Below are positions 1 to 8,693 of a stretch of 64,000 nucleotides of DNA, piece after piece. Below the pieces are notes generated by a model. It worked only from the letters and a program-made list of their open reading frames with translations, did no database searches and was not told the DNA's origin. This DNA is from Nostoc sp. C052 (GTDB taxonomy: Bacteria; Cyanobacteriota; Cyanobacteriia; Cyanobacteriales; Nostocaceae): positions 5,080,001 through 5,144,000 of the forward strand of contig NZ_CP040272.1 in assembly GCF_013393905.1 (NCBI RefSeq). The letters are read 5' to 3'. Made by a program: the position numbers and the translations under genes. Each line of letters opens with the position of its first letter. Positions within the stretch are counted from its first letter, which is position 1.

Positions 1-1
1 T

Positions 2-1168
2 GGAGAGTCTGACTCTGTATTAAAGGAAATAGCTGTAGTTGGGGAACCTGAGATAGCTGAAACATTATTAAAAACAGATCAAATCGACTCATTAATAGAA
101 GAAGACTTTGACTCTGCACCAACAGAAAGTAGTGCTGTTCAGCAATCGCAAGTATTACTAGCAGATAAAACTGAGTCTTTGGATCAATTAGATAGTGCTG
201 TGTCAAGTAGCGATGTAACTATTCCCGATTCTTTGGCAGCCGTTGAACTCGCACCATCAACAGATGTTTCTGTTAGTCAACTTAATTTAATACGAAAACT
301 CAAAGCTGCTAATGTCAAGTCTTTGAGGGGACAAGAAAATTCTCCCTCTAGAACAAAGTCTTTGACAGCAACTCAAGTAGCACCACCTATTAGAGAATCA
401 CAACCAACCACAACGACAGAAATACCTGTTGCAGAACCAGTTGATGAGTCCCAAGCAGAACAAATAGATCCCATCGGTAGTCCTCATCCGATTCCTTGGA
501 AATGGATTACAGCAACTCAAGAGGCTATTGGTTCCAAGGGTGGTTCTGGAGTGCGTCATTATCGCAGCGTACCCGTGATTTCTCCAGATGGTAAATATGC
601 TGTTTATAGTCGGGTACAACTGGAGGTAAAACCCCAAATGTACAACAGCCGTGTCACCAGTGTTCTGTTTGTTCAAGATATGCAAACTAAGAAATTGTGG
701 GTGATGGCTTCAACGACTCCAATTAGCGATCCTTTGTTAAAGGTAAAGGCTGTAAAGACAGAATCTTCAGAAGAAACTGATCCGAGCGGTAAAATTGGGG
801 TATTAGTTCCAGTTAGTTGGTCAGAAAAAGGCGATCGCTTCTTAGCACGTAAGTTTGAAGGTATATTTAACACAGGTGATTCTACAGATAGTGCAGTGAT
901 TTGGGATCGGCAAAAAAATCACGCTAATATAGTTGCTCCTGTTAACGAGGAAGAACAACATGATAAAGTTGCCGTCTTGTTAGGCTGGAGTAAAAGTCAA
1001 CCGGATCAGGTGTTGTTCCGTGCAGGAGAGTTGGGTGAGGATAACTGGCCATTAGTGCAAGTTACTAATGATGGCAAGACTGTCACGACAACAGACAACG
1101 ATCAGCCGATTACTTTCGGTAAAAAGGTGACAGAAATTTGGGCAGGGCCACAAGTCGCCTACCGATAG
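2..1168 (+). CDS. Hypothetical protein, beta-propeller-like C-terminus (5' partial)
   Basis: The frame is open from the first bases of the window, so the gene starts upstream; a TTG at 179 is unlikely to be the true start. The visible N-terminal third is rich in Ser, Thr, Glu, Gln and Pro and looks disordered. From about position 480 the protein becomes ordered, with SPDGKYAVYSR, followed by VSWSEKGDRFLAR and LLGWSKSQPDQVLFR. These resemble blades of TolB/WD40-like propellers, where an SPDG turn precedes a strand. The function is unknown. A strong hairpin terminator follows the stop codon. Confidence is high that it is a real gene and low for the fold. Confidence 0.75.
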   Translation, partial: GESDSVLKEIAVVGEPEIAETLLKTDQIDSLIEEDFDSAPTESSAVQQSQVLLADKTESLDQLDSAVSSSDVTIPDSLAAVELAPSTDVSVSQLNLIRKLKAANVKSLRGQENSPSRTKSLTATQVAPPIRESQPTTTTEIPVAEPVDESQAEQIDPIGSPHPIPWKWITATQEAIGSKGGSGVRHYRSVPVISPDGKYAVYSRVQLEVKPQMYNSRVTSVLFVQDMQTKKLWVMASTTPISDPLLKVKAVKTESSEETDPSGKIGVLVPVSWSEKGDRFLARKFEGIFNTGDSTDSAVIWDRQKNHANIVAPVNEEEQHDKVAVLLGWSKSQPDQVLFRAGELGEDNWPLVQVTNDGKTVTTTDNDQPITFGKKVTEIWAGPQVAYR

Positions 1169-1190
1169 ATTATAAAAAATCCTATATACT

Positions 1191-1225
1191 CCCGTTGTTA
1201 TCACTGCTGACAACGGGATTTTTTT
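1191..1225 (+). terminator. Rho-independent terminator
   Basis: An 8-bp perfect stem (CCCGTTGT at 1191-1198 pairing with ACAACGGG at 1210-1217) with an 11-nt loop is followed by a run of seven T. It lies 22 bp after the stop of the preceding plus-strand gene. Confidence 0.85.
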
Positions 1226-1256
1226 GGCGTTGTATAAAATATTGATGATTCTTGTG

Positions 1257-1395
1257 GGGTGGGCATCAATACTTGTCGGGTTTTGGGGAAAAGGGCAAGG
1301 GGAAAGAAAAAACCTTTAACCTTTACCCTTTAACCTTTTCCCCAAAGCTAATTCCAAGTTGAAATGCAAAACCCGAGCAGTATTGGGGTGGGCAT
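1257..1395. mobile_element. Miniature inverted-repeat element with 10-bp target duplication
   Basis: The element runs from 1267 to 1385 (119 bp). Its ends are imperfect inverted repeats (CAATACTTGTCGGGTTTTG and, on the other strand, CAATACTGCTCGGGTTTTG). It is flanked by identical direct repeats GGGTGGGCAT at 1257-1266 and 1386-1395. The interior has AAAGGTTAAAGG-type short repeats and no coding capacity. A second copy, in the opposite orientation, lies at 24600-24756 with its own 10-bp duplication. The rest of the 1226-1551 gap shows no gene. Confidence 0.85.
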
Positions 1396-1551
1396 TGGCC
1401 GAGATGCATGTAATTTCCGGCAAGATGGACTCTTAACCCTTATCCTGTGTGGATTTGAAAAATTGCTATATTAGAGTCAAAAAAGCCGTTATTTACAACG
1501 GAAAATCAAGCCTTTTCAGTTCATTTTGCAGGTTTTAGGTCATATCTCGGC

Positions 1552-2310
1552 TCAATATCTATCTAAGTCAGATGAAGATAGTTTTTGACTTGGCAAATGA
1601 TAATATGTCGCAGAAAGTTGTGCCACCATCGCTGCACGAGATGACACCTCAAGCTTACGGAACATTCGCTTCAAAGCCTGCTTGACAGAATTTTCAGTAA
1701 TCCAAAGTTCAGCCCCAATTTCTGCGTTAGTTCGTCCTAACGCAACCAACGCAGAAATTTGCAACTCACGAGACGTTAAACGATTGATTTTAAACGGTTG
1801 ATGCTGCGCTTCTTGTGGAGTTGCACTTTGCGTTAATCGCATGGTTGTAGCCCAAACCGATAAGTGCAAGCAGATGGCGCTCAAATCAGCTAGATTTTGG
1901 GTATTAAAGGCAGGCATCGACTTTTCACGAGTACAGCCCACGACACCTACTAATTGACCACGATCAATAATCGGTCCTGCCATCACATGCCAATGATCGG
2001 GACGAGGACAAATGATTGCCCAAGCCTTTGGTGATGTTACCAATCCTTCATGAACCGGAGTATGACGCTCCGCTATATAACGCGCCACCGGATTATGCTC
2101 GATCGAAAGTGCAACGTTCAATATTTTCTGAACATTGCGATTGGCTAAGGGCAGTTGGTCGAAGAAGAAAATCCCCGATCGCTTGGCTGCAAAATATTCA
2201 CCAATTTTTGGTACGGTTTGCGATCGCAACTCGCGTTCATGTTTTACCTGGTTAATGGCTTCAAATAAAAGCTGCAAGGAAAGCGTCACGTCGCTTCGCT
2301 CCGAATTCAA
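1552..2310 (-). CDS. LuxR-family transcriptional regulator with GAF-like sensor
   Basis: A 252-residue protein. The N-terminal two thirds look like a GAF-type sensor (ERHTPVHEGLVTSPKAWAIICP, HVMAGPIIDRGQLVGVVGCTRE). Residues about 175-240 are a LuxR/GerE helix-turn-helix: LTSRELQISALVALGRTN, AEIGAELWITENSVKQALKR and MFRKLEVSSRAAMVAQL. LTxRExQ, the helix pair and KLxVxSRxxxV are family hallmarks. It is divergent from the DJ-1/PfpI gene across about 160 bp, which suggests it may control that gene or itself. The first residues (MNSERSD) lie in a short repeat-like stretch, so the true start could be a few codons downstream. The ligand is unknown. Confidence 0.85.
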   Translation of the reverse strand: MNSERSDVTLSLQLLFEAINQVKHERELRSQTVPKIGEYFAAKRSGIFFFDQLPLANRNVQKILNVALSIEHNPVARYIAERHTPVHEGLVTSPKAWAIICPRPDHWHVMAGPIIDRGQLVGVVGCTREKSMPAFNTQNLADLSAICLHLSVWATTMRLTQSATPQEAQHQPFKINRLTSRELQISALVALGRTNAEIGAELWITENSVKQALKRMFRKLEVSSRAAMVAQLSATYYHLPSQKLSSSDLDRY

Positions 2311-2473
2311 AATTTAAAATTAATGATCCCATAAATAAATTTAGTTGCTCTGTATCGTGAGTCGTTTTCGATCATCTGACGAAAAGAGTACTCGTTCGAG
2401 GACTGGGCGAGGTCGGTTGCCACTTCTAGTATAAGGATAGATTTCGTAGCAACTGTCATCAAGAGATTGATTT

Positions 2474-3136
2474 ATGACTAACTTACAAAAGCACATTATT
2501 GGCTTGGTACTTTATCCTGGTATGACGGCACTTGATATTGTGGGACCCCAGACAGTTTTTAGTTCACTTCCTGGTGTCCACATCCACCGCATCTGGAAAG
2601 CGTTAGACCCGATCAAAACCGATGACGGAATGATGATTTTGCCTGATACCACCTTTGAGAATTGCCCGTCCTTGGACGTGATCTGTGTCGGTGGGGGTTT
2701 AGGACAGAGTGCAGTTGTAGATGATCCAGAAGTGCTTGAGTTTTTCCAGAAACAGGGAGGCACAGCAAAGTTCATCACCTCTGTGTGCGGGGGGTCTGAG
2801 TTTTTAGCGAAGGCAGGACTGCTACAAGGCTATCGAGCGGCTACTCACTGGATGGCACGTGAACAACTCGCAAGGTTGGGCGTTGAGGTCGGAACGGAGC
2901 GAGTTGTGATTGACCGAAATCGTATGACTGGTGGGGGGGTTACGGCAGGCATTGATTTTGGTCTAACGATTGCTGAAGTGCTTTGTGGTGAGGAAGCTGC
3001 CAAGATCGCTCAACTATTAATGGAGTACGATCCAGCCCCTCCATTCGATGTCGGTTCACCCGAAAAAGCGGGGGCTGAATTAGTCAACAAAGCGATGTCA
3101 TATGCTGCGGCGACATTTGCTTTAGAGGTAAAATAG
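2474..3136 (+). CDS. DJ-1/PfpI family protein (isonitrile hydratase-like)
   Basis: A 220-residue class I glutamine amidotransferase-like fold. Family marks are LVLYPGMTALDIVGP near the N-terminus, the nucleophile elbow ITSVCGGSEFLAKAGLL with Cys105, then RAATHWMAREQL and VVIDRNRMTGGGVTAGIDFGL. The ATHW and TGGGVTAGID motifs are typical of the cyclohexyl-isocyanide hydratase (InhA) branch, which hydrates isonitriles to N-formamides. The real substrate here cannot be told from sequence. It is followed 10 bp downstream by a small membrane protein gene, probably co-transcribed, and faces a divergent LuxR regulator. Confidence 0.85.
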   Translation: MTNLQKHIIGLVLYPGMTALDIVGPQTVFSSLPGVHIHRIWKALDPIKTDDGMMILPDTTFENCPSLDVICVGGGLGQSAVVDDPEVLEFFQKQGGTAKFITSVCGGSEFLAKAGLLQGYRAATHWMAREQLARLGVEVGTERVVIDRNRMTGGGVTAGIDFGLTIAEVLCGEEAAKIAQLLMEYDPAPPFDVGSPEKAGAELVNKAMSYAAATFALEVK

Positions 3137-3146
3137 GCAGTCTGAT

Positions 3147-3539
3147 ATGACCACAAATTTAGAAATTAAGCGTGTTCCCACACGTTGGATACAAATCGGT
3201 TTTTATACGACTTCAATTGTCTTTAACCTCTGCTTGATTGCTCAGTTATTAACGGTTGGGGTTGCCTACTTCAACGATCCTACCTGGTGGACTATTCATG
3301 TTTGGCTGGTGCGAGGGTACAGTGGACTATCCTTTCTATTACTGGGAGGGTCGTTCATCGCCCCATTCTCAGACAGAATCCGATTTCTGTCCGTTAGCTT
3401 ACCTGTCCTGCTTGGACTTCAATTTGCCAGCATTCATCTCAAGAGTCCGCTCCACCTAGAGATTCTCCATCCTCTGATTGGATTCATGTTGCTCTATGTT
3501 TCTTCAAGCCTTGTCCATCGTGTAAGTAAGTCGGCATAA
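3147..3539 (+). CDS. Small four-helix membrane protein (DUF6220-like)
   Basis: A 130-residue protein with four hydrophobic segments (about 17-40, 50-68, 80-97 and 105-122). It has conserved-looking WWTIHVWLVRGYSG in loop/helix 2 and LHLEILHPLIGFMLLYVSSSL near the end. This pattern fits small proteins annotated DUF6220; that is a resemblance, not a proven membership. Function is unknown. It lies 10 bp behind the PfpI-type gene. Its last five residues (VSKSA) and the stop codon are encoded by the terminal repeat of the miniature element starting at 3523, so the original C-terminus was probably altered by insertion. Confidence 0.75.
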   Translation: MTTNLEIKRVPTRWIQIGFYTTSIVFNLCLIAQLLTVGVAYFNDPTWWTIHVWLVRGYSGLSFLLLGGSFIAPFSDRIRFLSVSLPVLLGLQFASIHLKSPLHLEILHPLIGFMLLYVSSSLVHRVSKSA

Positions 3540-3660
3540 TAAAACCAAACTGTGTGAAGAAAAGTAAACAAGGCTCAAACCCTTTCTCACCCTGCTCCCT
3601 GCTCCCTGCCCCCTGCCCCCTGCCTTATCCCAACAATAATTATTTACGCCGACTTACTTA
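3523..3660. mobile_element. Miniature inverted-repeat element (TAAGTAAGT family)
   Basis: The left end TAAGTAAGTCGGCATAATAA (3523) matches the inverted right end TAAGTAAGTCGGCGTAAATA (3641-3660). Between them are a short AT-rich stretch and CTGCTCCCTGCCCCC-type tandem repeats, with no coding capacity. A diverged relative with TAAGTAAGTA-type ends lies at 24974-25106. No clear target duplication is visible. The following stretch to 3891 contains no gene I can support. Confidence 0.7.
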
Positions 3661-3891
3661 GCGCGCACGTTATTACCTACCCACTATCAGACTGAGTAAA
3701 TTTGAGGGGTAGAAAGGATGACTTTGTTGTAAAAACTACTTCAGGATAAAGGGGTCAAATGAGCAATCGTGGTGACTAAGCCGTTCTGTCACCACAATTA
3801 CTACGAGAACGCCGTTGAATAGATAATCTTGCAGAAACTTAACTATAAACTCCAATAAAAATTATCGAATCTCGATTAAAACTATAAAGAT

Positions 3892-4182
3892 TTATTTATC
3901 ACCTCTTTCCCACTCAGGTATGGCACCTTTCACCCGACGGATGGGTAAATTGGCAATTAAAGCTGTGGTTCGTTGGTTGCTTTCTAAGGAGAACTCCAAG
4001 CCCTCTGTCTCAATTTCGACATAGCGACAGACGACATCTAGGATTTCTTTTCGCATTTTTTCCAACGTTTGAGGATCTAAGTCAGCGCGATCGTGAGCAA
4101 TCACCAATTGCAGGCGACGTTTAACTTGAGTTCGACTGCTATCGGGGCCGCGAGAAAAAAGTTTTTCTAGAAGTTCAATCAT
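3892..4182 (-). CDS. minE: Cell division topological specificity factor MinE
   Basis: A 96-residue protein of the usual MinE length. The N-terminal MinD-activating segment (MIELLEKLFSR) is followed by AKxRLQ-type sequence KRRLQLVIAHDRADLDP and the dimerisation half ending in the beta strand VEIETEGLEFSLESN. MinE stimulates MinD ATPase and restricts the MinCD inhibitor to the cell poles. It is the last gene of a minus-strand minC-minD-minE operon, 36 bp after minD. Confidence 0.96.
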   Translation of the reverse strand: MIELLEKLFSRGPDSSRTQVKRRLQLVIAHDRADLDPQTLEKMRKEILDVVCRYVEIETEGLEFSLESNQRTTALIANLPIRRVKGAIPEWERGDK

Positions 4183-4218
4183 TACGAATAGGTCTGGGGC
4201 GGAGACTAGAAAAGGAAG

Positions 4219-5025
4219 TTAAACAATCTTTGTCCACAACAACCTTCGTAGACGGGCGAAGATGCTGTCTTGGGATGGGTCAATCTCCAGAAATTCGACA
4301 CTTTCCCCTTCTAATCTACGAGCAATGTTCTCAAAGGCTGTGGCAGCTAAAGAGGGATTTTCCGCTAAAACTAAGGGTTCGCCGCGATTGGTAGATACAA
4401 TAACACGCTCGTCGTCAGGGATTACCCCGATCAGGGGAATGGCGAGAAGTTCCTGAACATCTTGCACTGACATCATATCATTTGCCTGCACCATTGCGGG
4501 TCTGATGCGGTTAATTATTAAATGAACACGCTTGATACCTTGTGCTTCTAGTAACCCCACTACCCGATCGGCATCACGAACTGAAGAAATTTCTGGTGTG
4601 CTGACAACTAGCGCTTCTTTGGCCGGGCCGATCGCATTTTTAAACCCATTTTCAATCCCGGCAGGGCTATCAATAATTACATACTGATATTTTTGTGCTA
4701 GTGCATTCACCAATAACTTCATCTGTTCAGGTGTGACTGCATCTTTCGAGCGATTTTGGGCTGCCGGCAGGAGTACGAGATTGGGTTGGCGCTTATCTTT
4801 CACCAAGGCTTGTTCTAGGCGGCACTCTCTGGCTAAGACTTCCACCGCAGTATAAACGATGCGGTTTTCCAGCCCTAGCAGCAAATCCAAATTTCTCAGA
4901 CCAAAATCTGCATCAACCAAGGCAACTTGACGCCCCATTTTGGCTAAAGCCATGCCCAAATTTGCTGAAACTGTGGTTTTACCCACTCCTCCTTTACCGG
5001 AGGTAATCACAATAATGCGAGTCAT
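4219..5025 (-). CDS. minD: Septum site-determining ATPase MinD
   Basis: A 268-residue ParA/MinD ATPase. The deviant Walker A motif is at residues 10-17 (GKGGVGKTT), followed by VDADFGLRNLDLLLGLE and the switch/Walker B strand YVIIDSPAGIENG. The C-terminal end FARLRRLLWTKIV is an amphipathic tail expected to bind membrane, as in other MinD proteins. MinD recruits MinC to the membrane and is released by MinE. It sits between minC (172 bp upstream) and minE (36 bp downstream). Confidence 0.97.
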   Translation of the reverse strand: MTRIIVITSGKGGVGKTTVSANLGMALAKMGRQVALVDADFGLRNLDLLLGLENRIVYTAVEVLARECRLEQALVKDKRQPNLVLLPAAQNRSKDAVTPEQMKLLVNALAQKYQYVIIDSPAGIENGFKNAIGPAKEALVVSTPEISSVRDADRVVGLLEAQGIKRVHLIINRIRPAMVQANDMMSVQDVQELLAIPLIGVIPDDERVIVSTNRGEPLVLAENPSLAATAFENIARRLEGESVEFLEIDPSQDSIFARLRRLLWTKIV

Positions 5026-5197
5026 GATAGAAATGCGGTCAATGAGGGTTCAGGAAATATAAAACAGTAAATTGCAGTATAAAGTATGAAGTATCGTATC
5101 AAGTATGAAGAAATATCTGTTCTCCCTGATGAGGGCGAGGCATGAATATTTGTTTTATTTCATCCTTACTTATATACTTCATTCTTTAAGTAAATAT

Positions 5198-6265
5198 TTA
5201 TGGCTCTTGATTGCTCTTGGTGAATTGGTTTCGGGAAAAATCAGTAGCCCTAGCGATGCGAATTCCTTGCGGCGTAATATGTGCCACCTCTGGAGAAAAC
5301 TGCATTGGTGGTTTTTCTGGTGCCCTTGCTACGGCATCTGCAATCCGCAGTTGGGTTGGTTCCATTTGCAAGGCCATAATCAGACACTCACGATTGCCTC
5401 CAGCCCCAGCATGAGCAATTCCACGTAGGCGACCCCAGATAATAATATCTCCATCTGCAATTACAATACCACCTGGGTTTAAATCTCCCAAGAGAATTAC
5501 TGTCCCAGGATGACGAATTTCTACTCCAGAGCGGACTGTCATTTCCAAGTAGAGGGCATCTTCTTGGGGGATGGCTGTAGCCGCTGGTTCGGAACTCAGG
5601 GAAGTTACGGGTTGTAATTGTTCTACAGAATACCCAGATGTGACAGCAGCGATCGCAGTTTGCCGACGACTCGTCGAGACAGATATGAGTCGCAGTTGGA
5701 CTTCACTTAAAGCTTCGGCAAGTTCTTGGAGTTGTCTGGCATCTACTAAACGGTCTTGTGCCATTAGATGCACAGGTGTATTAGATATACGGAAGCGATC
5801 GCCTGCACTCAGACGTTGCCTGATTTGTTGCCAGATATCAGACCAAGTGAGTTCTGAGGCAGATGCTTGAGATTCTGGAGGCAAAATTAATAACAGTCGT
5901 CCCTCCTTACTCTTTAACTGGACTTGAGTATTATCATTTACGCGATGCCCTGGTAATGCTAACTCATTGGGATTTAAATCAGTAAGAATAAAATCTGATG
6001 CCGCATCAGGATTTGACTCTACATCTGGTTGAGAGGGATTTGACTCTACATCTGGTTGAGAAGGATTTGACTCTATATCCCCAGGTACAGTATTTGATTT
6101 TAAATAAAGGAGGACAGATTTTAACTCAGCATCCGGGAGGATAGAATCTGACTCTACATCAGAAACAGTAGGATTTCTCTCTGCCTCAGAAAGGATAGAG
6201 TTTGCTTCTGCATTAGGAAGTGCAGAATTTGACTTGAGATTGGGAATCGCAGAATCAGAAGTCAT
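5198..6265 (-). CDS. minC: Septum site-determining protein MinC with long repeat-bearing N-terminus
   Basis: A 355-residue protein, about 100 residues longer than typical MinC. Residues 1-100 are low-complexity and acidic, with repeated units such as ESNPSQPDV (twice exactly near residues 67-84) and related LKSNTVPGDI and AELKSVL units. Residues about 110-210 fit the MinC N-terminal FtsZ-inhibiting domain. The C-terminal beta-helix is clear: RSGVEIRHPGTVILLGDLN, GGIVIADGDIIIWGRLRGIA and HAGAGGNRECLIMALQMEPTQ. MinC blocks FtsZ rings away from midcell. It is the first gene of the min operon. Confidence 0.95.
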   Translation of the reverse strand: MTSDSAIPNLKSNSALPNAEANSILSEAERNPTVSDVESDSILPDAELKSVLLYLKSNTVPGDIESNPSQPDVESNPSQPDVESNPDAASDFILTDLNPNELALPGHRVNDNTQVQLKSKEGRLLLILPPESQASASELTWSDIWQQIRQRLSAGDRFRISNTPVHLMAQDRLVDARQLQELAEALSEVQLRLISVSTSRRQTAIAAVTSGYSVEQLQPVTSLSSEPAATAIPQEDALYLEMTVRSGVEIRHPGTVILLGDLNPGGIVIADGDIIIWGRLRGIAHAGAGGNRECLIMALQMEPTQLRIADAVARAPEKPPMQFSPEVAHITPQGIRIARATDFSRNQFTKSNQEP

Positions 6266-6421
6266 GGAGTACTAGCCAAAAGACAAAGGATACACAGATT
6301 TTAAATTTTGGGTCGCACCTTTGGTGCGCTTCCAGCGCAACTTGGATTTTGGATTTGTATTGCGTAGCAAGATATTAGTCTGGTGTGAACCAAAAGATTA
6401 TTTAATCTAAAATCTCAAATC

Positions 6422-7744
6422 TCAAATTGGCAAGGTCAATCTCTGATAAACTGTCGCCAACGCCTCAGCATCACCGACATTACCTGGAAAAAGCACCACA
6501 GGTAAATCAGGAAATTGGGGATGATCGGATGACGTTAACACCATTGAACAACCAGCTAAAATTTGACCGAGTAAACGGGCTGAAGTTAAAGCTAGTCCAG
6601 TACTCAAGACATCGTTTGAAGTAATACCACCTTTGCTGATTAAGAATCCTATATCAGATGGTAAACCGCGCACAATATCCATCAATAGACCTGAAACTTT
6701 TTCTCCAAACTCCAATCGTGTCTTGACATCTTTAAAATTTAGTTCTTGACGGCTAGTATAAACCACTGGTGTTTTGCCAGCTTCGTGTGCTAACCGTGTA
6801 CTTTCTTGAATTTCAGTTAGCAATGCCGTAGATTGATTGGCATCATCAAGTAATCGCGCTACATTGACTTCGATTCCCACCGTTCCTTCTACTTGTAACA
6901 GCGCCTCTAATTGCTGAGTAGTCTTTTTCACATGGGAACCAACAATCACCGCACCCGGTTTGCCTTGGCGCACGTACTGCGCCATGTTTTCGGCGGCAAT
7001 GGGTTGGGGTGGTAAAGCAGCTAAAGCCGTTAAAATACTGGCTGCACTGCGAAATAAAAAGCGTTTACCTTGACTGGCGGCTGCTAATATATCTACTGCA
7101 AAGCGATTGAGATCGGCTTGAGTTTCACCATCGACGACAGCGCACTGATTACCATGAATTTGTAACAATCGTGACAAACTACCAGCGCGAATATCAGCTA
7201 GGAGAAACCTTTCTACAGCTTCGGCACGAATTCGTCCTTGAGTCTTTTCTTCAACATACTTGGGTAAGTAACTGTGATGGTAGCTGAAGACTGAATCACG
7301 GGCAAACTCAGTTTCATGGACTGGGGTGGGGACACCGCCGATAATTAGGTAATGCACGCTATCACGGGTGATGCGTCCCCCCTCAAAAAATGCTGGTACG
7401 AGAAAATGAGCATCAAAAGGGCCGAGTTCTTGGGCGATCGCATCAGTTTCAATCGGGTAATGTCCCCGCAAAGTAGAATCAGAACGGCTGACAATGAGAA
7501 AATCGTCAATTCCTTCAGCATTCAAAGCGATTTTTAGGTTCTGGCAGACTTCTTTGGTGACAGATGTAGCTGACTCTGGCGTTAGCGATCTAGTATTAGT
7601 CAGCACAAAGAAAATCGGCGAATCATCCTGCAACCCGCTACGTAAAGTGTCCACATCCCAGTGCATTAGCAGCAAGCAGCTATGGACTGTTTGAGAACCT
7701 GTAGGGTCATCATCCAGGACAATTATTTTGGGTTTGTTGCTCAT
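6422..7744 (-). CDS. DUF1537 four-carbon acid sugar kinase family protein
   Basis: A 440-residue two-domain kinase of the OtnK/DtnK/YgbK type. The N-terminal substrate domain begins KIIVLDDDPTGSQTVHSCLL, and has SRSDSTLRGHYPIE and LVPAFFEGGRITRDSVHYL. The C-terminal nucleotide domain contains VVYTSRQE, LISKGGITSNDVLSTGL and VLFPGNVGDAEAL. Characterised relatives phosphorylate D-threonate, D-erythronate or 3-oxo-tetronates; the substrate here is unknown. No aldolase or dehydrogenase partner is adjacent, unlike typical four-carbon acid sugar operons, which hints at a metabolite-repair or scavenging role. Confidence 0.88.
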   Translation of the reverse strand: MSNKPKIIVLDDDPTGSQTVHSCLLLMHWDVDTLRSGLQDDSPIFFVLTNTRSLTPESATSVTKEVCQNLKIALNAEGIDDFLIVSRSDSTLRGHYPIETDAIAQELGPFDAHFLVPAFFEGGRITRDSVHYLIIGGVPTPVHETEFARDSVFSYHHSYLPKYVEEKTQGRIRAEAVERFLLADIRAGSLSRLLQIHGNQCAVVDGETQADLNRFAVDILAAASQGKRFLFRSAASILTALAALPPQPIAAENMAQYVRQGKPGAVIVGSHVKKTTQQLEALLQVEGTVGIEVNVARLLDDANQSTALLTEIQESTRLAHEAGKTPVVYTSRQELNFKDVKTRLEFGEKVSGLLMDIVRGLPSDIGFLISKGGITSNDVLSTGLALTSARLLGQILAGCSMVLTSSDHPQFPDLPVVLFPGNVGDAEALATVYQRLTLPI

Positions 7745-7800
7745 TTAAGTCAACGGGGCGATTGTTTTCTCGGAAATTCATCTACAGAGATAATCTCTAC

Positions 7801-8463
7801 TCAGCCTTTCTGCAATTTTCTGATTTCTGCTTGCACATCGATCGCAATTTGCAATGATTGATTTAGCAGTTGAGCATATTCGCCTGCTTGACTACTAACT
7901 TGCAAAGCTTGCAGACTGGCTAAATTATTCACAAATAATTCTTGATTATTAGCAAGCAATTTTTTATTATCTCGCAAAATTCGTTCCGTTTTCAAAGCGC
8001 GGACTAAATCTTCTCTAATTAGTTGCAAGGCGGCGGTGACTTTATCTCGGTCATGGATGCTGCTTTCGACGTTTCCTGATGCTGCCAATTGGTCATTAAT
8101 ATCTATAGCAGCAACCAGGTCATGATATTTATCAACTTCATCTAAAAGTATTGTCAGTCCTTCAGGACAGGTTAATTGTCGCCACAGCCATCGCCCCACT
8201 AATATCGGCATTGGCACTAAAATTAGTAAAAGAATTCCGAATTTAATTGAAGAACCAATTGTTGGCAAAATAATAAACGCGTAAATAAAACCAACAATTA
8301 TTGGCGTTAGCGCCAGCGTCACCAACATTTCATTGAGCAAAAACCCTAATCGCTTTTTGCTATCTCGCAGAACAGAAGGTCTAAAAACGTCTTCTGGATC
8401 GAACCCAGTTAAACGTCTCAGTTCTCCCTTACTAATTTCCAAGCCTATTAAGTCCGGCTGCAC
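7801..8463 (-). CDS. Hypothetical membrane protein with C-terminal helical region
   Basis: A 220-residue protein. Two hydrophobic helices lie at about 47-68 and 74-93 (LALTPIIVGFIYAFIILP, FGILLLILVPMPILVG). They are preceded by a soluble N-terminal section (ISKGELRRLTGFDPEDVFRP) and followed by a long, mainly helical segment rich in Leu, Gln and Glu. It may anchor a cytoplasmic coiled domain. The family was not recognised. It lies 56 bp upstream of the DUF1537 kinase in the same direction, so co-transcription is possible. Confidence 0.7.
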   Translation of the reverse strand: MQPDLIGLEISKGELRRLTGFDPEDVFRPSVLRDSKKRLGFLLNEMLVTLALTPIIVGFIYAFIILPTIGSSIKFGILLLILVPMPILVGRWLWRQLTCPEGLTILLDEVDKYHDLVAAIDINDQLAASGNVESSIHDRDKVTAALQLIREDLVRALKTERILRDNKKLLANNQELFVNNLASLQALQVSSQAGEYAQLLNQSLQIAIDVQAEIRKLQKG

Positions 8464-8693
8464 GGCTGCATACTCCTATGGAAACCCTAGTTGCGTATTC
8501 ATTTTAATCGGGTTTACCATACTCAGTGCTGTTAGCGGTAGCGGGGCGTTTAACCCGTGCTGAGTTCTGAGTGTTGAAGTAAGAAGAGGAGTACTCGGTA
8601 CTTTCGCACTTGGGTTTTTGCCCTGCCCGCAAGTGGCGTGGAATTTTTTCTATGGAGTTGGTTGATACCCCGCCCCTTCTGGGCGGTCTAACA

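Noticed and set aside
5105..5428. 107-residue plus-strand ORF at the end of minC
   Set aside because: It overlaps minC in antisense, and its hydrophobic start comes from AT-rich intergenic DNA.
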